NCBI GenBank assembly: GCA_016789745.1
Contig: JAEUQF010000460.1
Coordinates: 1-41,235 of the forward strand
Reading direction: 5' to 3'
DNA length: 41,235 nucleotides
Source: Bryobacterales bacterium
Lineage (GTDB): Bacteria > Acidobacteriota > Terriglobia > Bryobacterales > Bryobacteraceae
A program made the translations under genes and the position numbers. Each line of letters starts with the position of its first letter. Position 1 is the first letter of the stretch. The notes beneath the pieces are model-generated. The model was not told the DNA's origin. It did no database searches and saw only the letters and a list, made by a program, of their open reading frames with translations. Below are positions 8,642 through 15,942 of this stretch, piece by piece.

Positions 8642-8728
8642 CCCCCAAGGGGGAAGCCGGGGTGGGAGGATTCCCCCCACGCTGGGCTTTCGCCCAGCTC
8701 CCCCCGCAAGAGGGCTGCGCCCCCTTGT
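8642..8728. repeat. Cluster of short G/C-rich palindromes
   Basis: Three hairpin-forming units in a row: CCCCCAAGGGGG (8642-8653), a perfect 7-bp stem GCTGGGC-TTTC-GCCCAGC (8681-8698), and an imperfect GAGGG-CTGCG-CCCCC (around 8710-8725), embedded in runs of C. The region has no coding potential and lies between an insertion-sequence remnant and the end of a gene. It resembles the palindromic interspersed repeats common in acidobacterial intergenic DNA, but copy number cannot be judged from one window. Confidence 0.6.
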
Positions 8729-8823
8729 GTATCCCCCAAACGGGTCGCTCGTAGAATTCGTCGTTGACGGAAGCGGCCTTCTCATGGAAGCCGCGACCGC
8801 GAGGGAGCGGATACTATCTGCAG

Positions 8824-9192
8824 CTAGCGAACCTGCTTGGTCTGCAGATCGCTGAGCATCTTTTCGAACTTCTTGCGCTGGTCATCGCGCAGAATCTGCA
8901 TAATCCGCGACTTACCGTTGGAGCGGACTTCGTTCATCTGCTCCTGCAGGGTCTGGTAGTACATGACGAAATCGTTGAGCACGATTTCCATCTGCTTGGC
9001 CTGTTCGTCGTCGAGCGACAATTCGCGGCGAAAGCGCTCGAGCGAGATCTCTTTGCCGCCCTGCGTCCAGTAGCGTGGGCCGCTGCGTCCGTAGGACATG
9101 CCGCCCAGGCGCATGGTAAGAGCCCCGGCGGTGGCACCGCAGAGAAACACCAGCAGCAAAACCAGAAGAATCCGGGGATTCTGCCATGTCAT
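8824..9192 (-). CDS. Spy/CpxP-like small periplasmic protein with N-terminal membrane anchor
   Basis: 122 aa. The N-terminus (PRILLVLLLVFLCGATAGALTMRL) is one membrane segment or uncleaved signal. The rest is highly charged and helical, with the repeated pattern seen in Spy/CpxP and zinc-resistance-associated proteins: LSLDDEQAKQMEIVLNDF, then LRDDQRKKFEKMLSDLQ. These proteins act outside the inner membrane as chaperones or stress sensors. The ATG at 9192 is preferred over 9207 because GGGAG lies eight bases upstream. It follows the anti-sigma gene with a gap of 25 bases, so an ECF sigma-anti-sigma-sensor operon is likely and the protein may tune release of the sigma factor. Family assignment is by pattern only; the LTxxQ signature itself is not exact. 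Confidence 0.72.
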   Translation of the reverse strand: MTWQNPRILLVLLLVFLCGATAGALTMRLGGMSYGRSGPRYWTQGGKEISLERFRRELSLDDEQAKQMEIVLNDFVMYYQTLQEQMNEVRSNGKSRIMQILRDDQRKKFEKMLSDLQTKQVR

Positions 9193-9217
9193 GCGGTGGT
9201 CTCCCATCGGGGTCAGC

Positions 9218-9673
9218 CTACTCCGTAAAAGTGGCGAACTGGACGAAAACCGTATTGCGGTCCTGTTCCAGGTCCACTAATTGGGCCGGCGGCGGCGCCT
9301 CTTCGGCGAAGATCTGTTCGGGCACCGAAGAGGCCATCATGTCGTCCTTCGGGCTGGTAAACAGGAAGATGCCAAGCAGCGCCGTGAGGACCGCGGTGGA
9401 ATAGATCAACCGCTTGGCGAACAGCGGCTCCAGGAACACACTCCAGATGGAGTTGTTGCGCTGGGTGTCGATGCGATCCATGACGCGGGCGTAGAAGCCG
9501 GGTGCGGGCTCCAGGTCTGTGGGAGCCTTCAATGAACGAATCACGAGAGCCTGGCCTTCCATGGCCGCGACGACGTCACGGCAATCCGCGCAGGACTCCA
9601 AATGCCGGGAGAAGCTGGCGTCAGGCTTACCGGCCAGATATCCTTCCATCCCTTCCCAAATGGGCTCGTGCAT
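9218..9673 (-). CDS. Membrane-anchored zinc-finger anti-sigma factor
   Basis: 151 aa. The cytoplasmic N-terminal domain carries the ZAS motif H24-x3-C28-x2-C31 (HLESCADC), the zinc-binding core of anti-sigma factors that hold ECF sigma factors. A single membrane segment follows near residues 95-112 (LIYSTAVLTALLGIFLF), and the C-terminal part, about 40 residues, would lie in the periplasm. The ATG at 9673 is supported by GAGGGAAG upstream; the frame extends to 9700 without a better start. It lies downstream of the ECF sigma gene, separated by about 165 bases, an unusually long gap for such a pair. The likely partner is the neighbouring sigma factor. Confidence 0.85.
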   Translation of the reverse strand: MHEPIWEGMEGYLAGKPDASFSRHLESCADCRDVVAAMEGQALVIRSLKAPTDLEPAPGFYARVMDRIDTQRNNSIWSVFLEPLFAKRLIYSTAVLTALLGIFLFTSPKDDMMASSVPEQIFAEEAPPPAQLVDLEQDRNTVFVQFATFTE

Positions 9674-9838
9674 AAAAATTCTTCCCTCGTACAGTACCAC
9701 TTATCCCCAGTGAGAATCTTGGTCCCCGTCCGGTTCACCGGATCGGGCCGCCTTCGCCGGATGCTCTCCGGCTGGTGCGATTCCCCTGGTGTCGATCCTT
9801 GCCATCCTGCGACCTCAACCCGCTAGAGTAGGGCGCTA

Positions 9839-10513
9839 CTAAGCCCCAGCAGCACCCGCGGGCTTGCCGCGAAACAACTTCTGCGATGCCTTCAACAGCT
9901 TCTGGCGCGCCCGGAAGAGTTTCACTTTAATTGTATTCTCATTCATCCCGGTCATCTGCGCCAGTTCTTCCACCGAGTGGCCTTCCACTTCCTTCAGCAG
10001 GATCAGACGGCGGTCTTCTTCCGAGATCTTCTCGAGAAGTTTGACCGCCAGATCATGCCGGGCCAGTGCTTCGTCGACCGCCGGCTCATGATTGGTAACG
10101 TTATCGGAGTTCTCCATCTTGCGCGTATCTTCTTCAGAGAAGTCGCTCTCATAGACGAGTTTACGGACGCGCTTCTTGCGCAGATAGTCGTAACACTCGT
10201 TAACCGTGATCTTGTAGATCCAGGTCAGCAGCGAACTGCGCGAGTCGAAGTTACCGATGGAGAAGTAGACCTTCGAAAAAACCTGTTGGGCGATATCTTC
10301 GGCGTCATTCCGGTTCCGCAGGATGCCGTAGATGATCGAGTAAACCTTTGCCTGGTAGCGCTCGACGATCTCCCGGAATGCCATCTCGTCGCGTGCCTGC
10401 ACGCGCTTGACCAGGAGAGCTTCGTCTGTGTAGCGATTTTCCACTTTCGCTCGGCTGCGAGGTTTGTCGGCGCTAATGGCGGGGACGGGAAGAACGCTTT
10501 CTAGCCCACTCAT
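9839..10513 (-). CDS. ECF-type RNA polymerase sigma factor
   Basis: 224 aa, the standard two-domain ECF layout. Sigma region 2 spans about residues 40-115, with FREIVERYQAKVYSIIYGIL, the core-binding DAEDIAQQVFSKVY and the promoter-melting LLTWIYKITVNECYDYLRKK. Region 4 spans about 155-210, with ISEEDRRLILLKEVEGHSVEEL and the helix-turn-helix MTGMNENTIKVKLFRARQKL. Between them is an acidic linker, and before region 2 there is a roughly 30-residue extension rich in P and R. The ATG at 10513 starts the operon with anti-sigma and Spy-like genes, divergent from the iron-sulfur carrier gene with 150 bases between. It probably autoregulates its promoter, but I did not find a clear ECF-type -35 element. 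Confidence 0.9.
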   Translation of the reverse strand: MSGLESVLPVPAISADKPRSRAKVENRYTDEALLVKRVQARDEMAFREIVERYQAKVYSIIYGILRNRNDAEDIAQQVFSKVYFSIGNFDSRSSLLTWIYKITVNECYDYLRKKRVRKLVYESDFSEEDTRKMENSDNVTNHEPAVDEALARHDLAVKLLEKISEEDRRLILLKEVEGHSVEELAQMTGMNENTIKVKLFRARQKLLKASQKLFRGKPAGAAGA

Positions 10514-10632
10514 GTCCTATCCGACGCGTAGCGCAGGACTTGGGTTTCGACAAAGGCTGTAGGAATCGTAGCACAGCCCTGCGGCATCCGTGACAGGAGG
10601 AGGGACGTTTTCACCCTCCAAACCGGTCCTTT

Positions 10633-10653
10633 TGATATAGTTTAGAGAGAGGT
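10633..10653 (+). promoter_or_regulatory. Extended -10 element and ribosome binding site of the A-type Fe-S carrier gene
   Basis: TG-A-TATAGT (10633-10641) is a good extended -10 for the housekeeping sigma factor; no convincing -35 is seen 16-18 bases upstream, as is common with extended -10 promoters. GAGAGAGG, about ten bases before the ATG at 10664, is the likely Shine-Dalgarno. The transcript leader would be very short. Confidence 0.4.
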
Positions 10654-10663
10654 GCAGTGATCA

Positions 10664-10987
10664 ATGGTCCAACTGACAGAACGCGCTGTTGTAAAGGTTA
10701 AGGAAATCCTCGACGGCCAGGAGCCGAAGCCGAACGGGCTGCGGATCTCGGTGGTCGGCGGCGGCTGCTCGGGCTTCAGCTACTCGATGGCTTTCGAGAA
10801 CAACCCGGGCATGCTGGACAAGACGTATAGCTATGAAGGCCTCAAGGTGTTCGTCGATCAGGCCAGCATGCTGTACCTGGACGGAGCCGAAGTCGACTAC
10901 GTCGAGACGCTGGAAGGCTCCGGCTTTAAGTTCAACAATCCAAACGTGAAGTCGACTTGCGGCTGCGGCAGCTCGTTCAGCGCCTAA
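10664..10987 (+). CDS. erpA: A-type iron-sulfur cluster carrier (ErpA/IscA/SufA family)
   Basis: 107 aa, the normal family length. Three conserved cysteines bind and pass on the cluster: Cys35 in GGGCSGFSY, and Cys99 and Cys101 in the C-terminal STCGCGSSF. The strand VDQASMLYLDGAEVDYVETLEGSGFKFNNPN is the typical HesB-like signature. The cytoplasmic protein delivers [2Fe-2S] or [4Fe-4S] clusters to target apoproteins. It is monocistronic: its own -10 element lies upstream and a strong terminator follows at 11022. No isc or suf assembly genes are adjacent, as is usual for erpA-type carriers. Within the A-type family the exact name (ErpA versus IscA) cannot be fixed from sequence alone. Confidence 0.92.
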   Translation: MVQLTERAVVKVKEILDGQEPKPNGLRISVVGGGCSGFSYSMAFENNPGMLDKTYSYEGLKVFVDQASMLYLDGAEVDYVETLEGSGFKFNNPNVKSTCGCGSSFSA

Positions 10988-11021
10988 GCATACGATTTCC
11001 GACATCTTCGGCAGGAATTGC

Positions 11022-11050
11022 AAGCCCCGCGCGCAAGCCGGGGCTTTTGT
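11022..11050 (+). terminator. Rho-independent terminator after the Fe-S carrier gene
   Basis: AAGCCCCG (11022-11029) pairs with CGGGGCTT (11039-11046) around a 9-base loop, with TTTTGT at the 3' side. It sits 35 bases behind the stop codon of the A-type carrier and before murQ, and so separates the two transcripts. Confidence 0.85.
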
Positions 11051-11077
11051 GTCTATAGTGGGGATTAGTGGTAACTC

Positions 11078-11977
11078 ATGCTGGAACGCCTGCTGACGGA
11101 ACAAGCCAACCCCGCATCTGACCAGATCGACCGACTCTCTACGCTGGACATGCTGGCCGTGATCAACCGCGAAGATGCCACGGTGGCCGAGGCGGTGCGT
11201 CTGGAGTTGCCGCGCATCGCACAAGCCGTGGATGGGATCAGCGCCGCACTCGCTCGTGGTGGCCGGCTGATTTATATTGGGGCAGGAACCAGCGGTAGGT
11301 TAGGGGTATTGGACGCTTCTGAGTGCAACCCTACCTACAGTACGCCCCTGGAGATGGTGCAAGGAATCATTGCCGGAGGCTACGACGCGCTCTATCGACC
11401 CACGGAGGCAACCGAGGACAACCCGGGGTCGGGTGTGGCCGACGTCCGAGCCCGTGATATCACCAGTGCTGATGTGATCTGCGGCATTGCCGCGAGTGGA
11501 CGTACGCCCTACGTACTCGGCGCGGTGCGCTATGCCCGGTCGCTGGGATCCCTCACAGTAGGTGTGAGTTGCGTGCCGGACAGCCAGTTGGCTGCCGAAG
11601 TGGATATCGCCATCACGCCAGTTACCGGGCCTGAGGTGGTTACCGGATCGACGCGCATGAAGGCGGGAACCGCTACGAAGCTGGTACTAAACATGCTGAC
11701 CACCGGAGCGATGATCCGGCTGGGGATGACCTACGGGAATCGCATGGTGAACGTGCAGCCGCGCAATTCGAAGTTGATCGACCGGGCGCGGCGCATCATC
11801 GGCTCGGCGGTGCCGGCTGACCCCGACACGGCCGCAACCCTGCTGGAAGCAAGCGGACACAGCGTGCGCGTGGCGATCGTGATGGGGCGCCTGGGAATCG
11901 GCAGGACAGAGGCGGAACAACGGCTGGCGCAAGCCGGCAACGTGGTGGCGCGGGCGCTGGGAGAGAAGGAAGAGTAG
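11078..11977 (+). CDS. murQ: N-acetylmuramic acid 6-phosphate etherase
   Basis: 299 aa, full length. The enzyme cleaves the lactyl ether of MurNAc-6-phosphate to GlcNAc-6-phosphate and D-lactate during cytoplasmic recycling of peptidoglycan. It is a SIS-domain protein: the sugar-phosphate loop IYIGAGTSGRLGVLDASEC holds the catalytic Glu82, and TEATEDNPGSG corresponds to the second catalytic acid region. The family signature TGSTRMKAGTATKLVLNM is complete, and a C-terminal helical bundle follows. A TATAGT -10-like element lies at 11054-11059, directly behind the preceding terminator. The stop TAG touches the murA ATG with no spacing, so the two genes are translated as a pair. The pairing of a recycling enzyme with MurA is sensible: both feed UDP-MurNAc supply. 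Confidence 0.95.
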   Translation: MLERLLTEQANPASDQIDRLSTLDMLAVINREDATVAEAVRLELPRIAQAVDGISAALARGGRLIYIGAGTSGRLGVLDASECNPTYSTPLEMVQGIIAGGYDALYRPTEATEDNPGSGVADVRARDITSADVICGIAASGRTPYVLGAVRYARSLGSLTVGVSCVPDSQLAAEVDIAITPVTGPEVVTGSTRMKAGTATKLVLNMLTTGAMIRLGMTYGNRMVNVQPRNSKLIDRARRIIGSAVPADPDTAATLLEASGHSVRVAIVMGRLGIGRTEAEQRLAQAGNVVARALGEKEE

Positions 11978-13234
11978 ATGGATCAGTTTGTCATTGAAGG
12001 GGGGGCGACCCTCCGCGGCGAGATCCCCGTCAGCGGCGCCAAGAATGCGGCGCTGCCGGCGCTGGCGGCGGCTCTGTTGACCGAAGAACCGGTGGTGCTG
12101 CACCGTATTCCCCGCGTCCGCGACTTGGCTACGATGGCCAACCTGCTGCGCCACACCGGCGCCAGTGTGGATACGGATGGAGAAACGCTGCGGATTGAGG
12201 CCCGAAACCTGACGCATCCGGAAGCGCCATACGAGACGGTGAAGACGATGCGAGCTTCCAGCCTGGTGCTGGGGCCCCTGGTGGCTCGCTGTGGACGCGC
12301 CAGGGTGTCGATGCCGGGCGGTTGCGCGATTGGTACCCGTCCGATCGATCTGCACATTCTGGGCCTGGAAGGGCTGGGCGCGCGGGTCACCCAGACACAT
12401 GGCTATATCGAAGCGGAGGCCGCTGGTGGTCTGGAGGGCCGTAAGGTCACGTTCGGTCGCATCACGGTGACTGGCACCGAGGACCTGCTGATGGCGGCGG
12501 TGCTGGCTCGGGGCACGACGGTGCTGGAGAATGCCGCCCAGGAACCGGAAGTGCAGGATCTGGCCGCCATGTTGACCAAGATGGGCGCGCGGATTGCGGG
12601 GGCAGGTACGCCGACCATCACGATTGAGGGCGTCGAGCGGTTGCACGGCACCGAACACACCATCATCCCGGACCGCATCGAAGCGGGCACGTTTCTCATC
12701 GCTGGTGCGCTGGCGGGCGAGGACTTGGCCATCACCGGTTGCGATCCGGCGCACCTGGATGCCCTGCTGGAGAAGATGACGGCATGCGGGATCAACCTGA
12801 AGACCGGCCCGGATTCCGTTACCGTGAGCCGGTCTCCCGGTTTCCGTGCGGTGGACATGACTACGAAGGAACACCCGGGGTTCCCGACGGACCTTCAGGC
12901 GCAGTACATGGCGCTGATGACGCAGGCCGACGGCATCAGCCTGGTGACGGAGACCATTTTCGAGAACCGTTTCATGCACGTGCCGGAATTGATGCGCATG
13001 GGGGCGAGTATCCGTACCGACGGGAGACAGGCGATCGTAGCCGGACCGCGTCAACTGAGCGGGGCGCAGGTGATGTCTTCGGATTTGCGGGCGAGCGCGA
13101 GCCTGGTTTTAGCCGCGCTGGTGGCCCGCGGGACCTCGATTGTCGACCGGGTGTATCACATCGACCGCGGCTACGAGGCGATTGAGCAGAAACTGGCGGC
13201 GGCCGGTGCGCGCATCAGCCGCGTGCGCGGTTAG
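11978..13234 (+). CDS. murA: UDP-N-acetylglucosamine 1-carboxyvinyltransferase
   Basis: 418 aa, full length. MurA transfers enolpyruvate from PEP to UDP-GlcNAc, the first committed step of peptidoglycan synthesis. The start GGATLRGEIPVSGAKNAAL contains the conserved Lys22-Asn23. The active-site loop MPGGCAIGTRP carries Cys116, the residue alkylated by fosfomycin; the organism is therefore expected to have a fosfomycin-sensitive type of enzyme, unlike those with Asp. FPTDLQAQYM carries the general-base Asp. The alternation of EPSP-synthase-like repeats is intact. ATG follows the murQ stop without a gap. Nine bases downstream the rhodanese-like gene starts, suggesting a three-gene operon. Confidence 0.96.
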   Translation: MDQFVIEGGATLRGEIPVSGAKNAALPALAAALLTEEPVVLHRIPRVRDLATMANLLRHTGASVDTDGETLRIEARNLTHPEAPYETVKTMRASSLVLGPLVARCGRARVSMPGGCAIGTRPIDLHILGLEGLGARVTQTHGYIEAEAAGGLEGRKVTFGRITVTGTEDLLMAAVLARGTTVLENAAQEPEVQDLAAMLTKMGARIAGAGTPTITIEGVERLHGTEHTIIPDRIEAGTFLIAGALAGEDLAITGCDPAHLDALLEKMTACGINLKTGPDSVTVSRSPGFRAVDMTTKEHPGFPTDLQAQYMALMTQADGISLVTETIFENRFMHVPELMRMGASIRTDGRQAIVAGPRQLSGAQVMSSDLRASASLVLAALVARGTSIVDRVYHIDRGYEAIEQKLAAAGARISRVRG

Positions 13235-13242
13235 GGAGAATT

Positions 13243-13623
13243 ATGCAGGGAAAGAATCACAGCAATGGATTCCTGGAACTAGTGAACGACGCCAAGTCCC
13301 GCATCCAACAGGTGGACATCGGCGGCTATCGAGAACTGGCGGCGAGCGGGGTGCCGCACGTCCTGGTGGATGTGCGCGAGGAGAGTGAATGGGCGGCTGG
13401 ACATGCCGCTGGAGCGATCCACCTGGGCAAGGGGATTATCGAACGGGATATCGAAAAAACCGTGCCGGATCACGCGGCAAAGCTGGTGCTTTACTGCGGT
13501 GGCGGCTTCCGGTCCGCGCTGGCGGCCGACAATCTGCAGAAGATGGGCTACCGGGATGTGATTTCGCTCGATGGCGGTTGGAAGGCGTGGAGCAATGCTG
13601 GTTTGCCTGTCGAGAAGCCGTAA
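13243..13623 (+). CDS. Single-domain rhodanese-like sulfurtransferase
   Basis: 126 aa with one rhodanese domain. The motifs are VLVDVREESEWAAGHAAGAIHLGKG (CH2A/B region), the active-site loop LYCGGGFRSALAA with Cys85, and the C-terminal SLDGGWKAW. Such proteins carry a persulfide on the cysteine and pass sulfur to acceptors; physiological substrates differ between members and cannot be told here. GGGAG lies seven bases before the ATG at 13243. It is nine bases behind murA and so likely in its operon. It runs tail-to-tail with the small membrane protein gene at 13633. No signal peptide, hence cytoplasmic. Confidence 0.9.
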   Translation: MQGKNHSNGFLELVNDAKSRIQQVDIGGYRELAASGVPHVLVDVREESEWAAGHAAGAIHLGKGIIERDIEKTVPDHAAKLVLYCGGGFRSALAADNLQKMGYRDVISLDGGWKAWSNAGLPVEKP

Positions 13624-13632
13624 GGCAGTCTC

Positions 13633-13944
13633 CTAAACAGAGCCGAACAGGGCGTGAATGCAGCGTCCAACCACATAGATGAGACAGAGCGTCTCGACGA
13701 CCTTGATGAGGGTCAGGATCCAGCCGCTTAGATACTCAAAGCGAATCAGCAGCCCGCATACGACGGCCAGATAGAGATACAACGGCTCAATGACGAGGTC
13801 GAAGCTCTTGGTGTAGGCAAACAGGCCTACGTAGTAGAACAGCGGCCAGTTCGTGTCGGCGCGCGATCGCCAGCGGACAAAGAGAATCCAGACCGTAATG
13901 CTGCCGAGCAGCAGCGTGGTGATCCCAAATACGGTCGGTTGCAT
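13633..13944 (-). CDS. Small multi-pass membrane protein (103 aa), third gene of the cytochrome/barrel operon
   Basis: Not recognised. Three to four hydrophobic helices: TVFGITTLLLGSITVWILFV, then FYYVGLFAYTKSFDLV and LYLYLAVVCGLLIRF, then WILTLIKVVETLCLIYVVG. The N-terminus is short and outside charges are few. There is no CxxCH heme motif and no quinone-site signature I know. It starts 13 bases behind the stop of the barrel gene, so it is probably co-transcribed with the decaheme cytochrome and barrel. It could link the conduit to the inner membrane, or be unrelated; position is the only clue. The Shine-Dalgarno is weak. Confidence 0.7.
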   Translation of the reverse strand: MQPTVFGITTLLLGSITVWILFVRWRSRADTNWPLFYYVGLFAYTKSFDLVIEPLYLYLAVVCGLLIRFEYLSGWILTLIKVVETLCLIYVVGRCIHALFGSV

Positions 13945-13956
13945 CGATAGAGAGAC

Positions 13957-15939
13957 CTAAAATGACCATAACAAACTCGAGTACCCCGTGTGTGCCCGGT
14001 AGTTCTGGTAAGTCAACTGAAAAAAGTCCTCACGATAACCGTAGAACTGGTAGCCGACGTTGAAGCGCAGGTTATCCCGCAGCCGGACCGAAACCCGAGC
14101 TTGCGGCGACTGAAAGGAGACAGGAAATGTCTGGGCAATCGTGAATGCCGGGACGACGGTGGTAATCGCGTTGAGGTTCGGGCGGCCGTCGCCGGTGTCC
14201 TTCACGATGGAATAACCAGCGTAAAGATCAACACGCTTCCAAAGTGCGGTGCGGATCCCCAAATGGCCGCTGTGCAGGTTGCTGATATAGAGCGATCGGT
14301 CACTGTCGATGAGACGGCCGCCGGCGAAGTAAGCGAGGCCTGTAGCGGTATCGAGGTGCAACTTCGAGTAGCCGGCGTCGATGCCGAATGCGGCTGAGCG
14401 CGACCAGCTGACATCGAACGAGTACTGACGCGAGCGTGCACTGTGGGCAAAAAGGCTAGTGGAGTTGGTGTTATAGAAGGTGCGGGCCAACGCGCTGACG
14501 GTGAGTTCCCGCGCACGATAGCGGGCACGGGCGTTGAAGGCGTGGTAATTGCGGTCTGAAATGGTGAAGAACGGGCGGTCGGCGCGGCCGATCTCGCCAT
14601 CCAGCTGTAGCGTGAGCGGTTTGACGGGCCGCAGGCGAACGCCGGCCAGGCCGGAATGCACCTTGTTCGTCTGCTCGTAACGCAGGCTGTCGGTGAAATC
14701 GGAGAACGTTTGGCCTTCCACCGAAATGATACGGCGATCCGAGAAGTGGTACCCGCCGTAGAGGCTGAGCGGCTTGGCGACCGTGTAGGTAACGTCGGAC
14801 AGATTGGTGATGTTGCGGATGCCAAGAAAACGGAAATCGCGGATACTGCCGGACCCCACTGCGTTATTGAGCTCGCGATAGGTGGCATCGCCATCGATGC
14901 GCGTGTTGTGGAATGCGGTCTGGTTGGTCACCGTGAGCCGGTCATTCGGGGTGAGTGCCAGATTCAGGCTGCCGCTGACCACCGGGCGGCGTCCTGAACC
15001 TGCCACCAGCACCTGGCGGTTGCGGGCCCCACCCAGGCGGTCCGTACCGGTTGCCGTTTCATCGAACAGGAAGTCGCGGTTCCCCGACACGTTCACGTAG
15101 CGGGCATTCATACTGAAGCGCTTCGTGTTGCGGAACAGGACGATGCGCCAGTAGGGGCTGTTGCCCTGGTAGGGTTCGGCGCCGCGGAAGGACCGGAGCG
15201 TTGTTGCATCGGTGGGGTTGTTGCCGGCCGTGTCGGAGCCGAAGTTCACACGACTGTCTTCCTGGAAGCGGTCCCAGGTGTGCAGAACGTTCAACTTGTA
15301 GGCGCCGAGGCTGACTTCGGTTCCAAGGCGAAACTCGTTGCGGCGGCGTTGCACGTCCTGGAACAGGACGAACTCATCGCCACGGCTCTCAAATAGCTGC
15401 ATGGTGGTCAGCGCCGGACCGGATTGCGAGTTGCGCGTGTAGCCGACGAAGAACTTGATCGCTGACTGTGGCAGCAGCGTGAAATCGTGATCCTGGAAGG
15501 TGCGGCTCGTGTCCATGCGGTGCTGCCCGAAGGAGACGGTCAGAGCCGGGTTGAAGTACTCGTTCTGCCGCCACAGCATCTCGTAGCGGTAAAGGCGGTT
15601 CTTTTCCAGCCGCAGGTTGGCGAACTGGTAGGGATCGGCGCCGATGCCCTGGGTGGACAGCAGCAGTTCATCAAAGTAGCGCCCTTGGCCTTCCCGGCTG
15701 TTGACGCGGAACTGGCTCCCTAAGAGCCGGATGCCATTGCCGAAGTTCACATCACTGCGGTACTTGCCCAGGTTGCCGTCAACGGCACGCCAGCGGTACC
15801 CCGTTTCAAAGGAATTCAGGATGTTGTAGCCACCGACGTTCTCGCCGCGGGGCGACCCGACTGGCTCACTAGTCGGTGCTACGGTGGGCTGCGCTGAGGC
15901 GAGCACAGGAAGAAGGAAGAACAGAATGGATTTCGGCAT
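13957..15939 (-). CDS. MtrB/PioB-type outer-membrane beta-barrel of a porin-cytochrome conduit
   Basis: 660 aa. A signal peptide (PKSILFFLLPVLASA) is followed by a long run of alternating polar/hydrophobic strands rich in Tyr, Arg and Asn, and the chain ends in Phe (SSLLWSF), the classic outer-membrane barrel terminus. Length and layout match the MtrB/PioB/DmsF family (about 650-800 aa), whose barrel sheathes a decaheme cytochrome so electrons can cross the outer membrane. The gene directly upstream encodes such a cytochrome (gap three bases), which is the main support. The N-terminal CxxC found in Shewanella MtrB is absent; I see no cysteine in the chain. Sequence similarity to MtrB itself was not tested. 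Confidence 0.8.
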   Translation of the reverse strand: MPKSILFFLLPVLASAQPTVAPTSEPVGSPRGENVGGYNILNSFETGYRWRAVDGNLGKYRSDVNFGNGIRLLGSQFRVNSREGQGRYFDELLLSTQGIGADPYQFANLRLEKNRLYRYEMLWRQNEYFNPALTVSFGQHRMDTSRTFQDHDFTLLPQSAIKFFVGYTRNSQSGPALTTMQLFESRGDEFVLFQDVQRRRNEFRLGTEVSLGAYKLNVLHTWDRFQEDSRVNFGSDTAGNNPTDATTLRSFRGAEPYQGNSPYWRIVLFRNTKRFSMNARYVNVSGNRDFLFDETATGTDRLGGARNRQVLVAGSGRRPVVSGSLNLALTPNDRLTVTNQTAFHNTRIDGDATYRELNNAVGSGSIRDFRFLGIRNITNLSDVTYTVAKPLSLYGGYHFSDRRIISVEGQTFSDFTDSLRYEQTNKVHSGLAGVRLRPVKPLTLQLDGEIGRADRPFFTISDRNYHAFNARARYRARELTVSALARTFYNTNSTSLFAHSARSRQYSFDVSWSRSAAFGIDAGYSKLHLDTATGLAYFAGGRLIDSDRSLYISNLHSGHLGIRTALWKRVDLYAGYSIVKDTGDGRPNLNAITTVVPAFTIAQTFPVSFQSPQARVSVRLRDNLRFNVGYQFYGYREDFFQLTYQNYRAHTGYSSLLWSF

Positions 15940-15942
15940 GGC

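Noticed and set aside
11687..13054. A 455-codon open frame on the - strand opposite murQ/murA
   Set aside because: His/Arg-rich antisense shadow; murA on the + strand is unambiguous.
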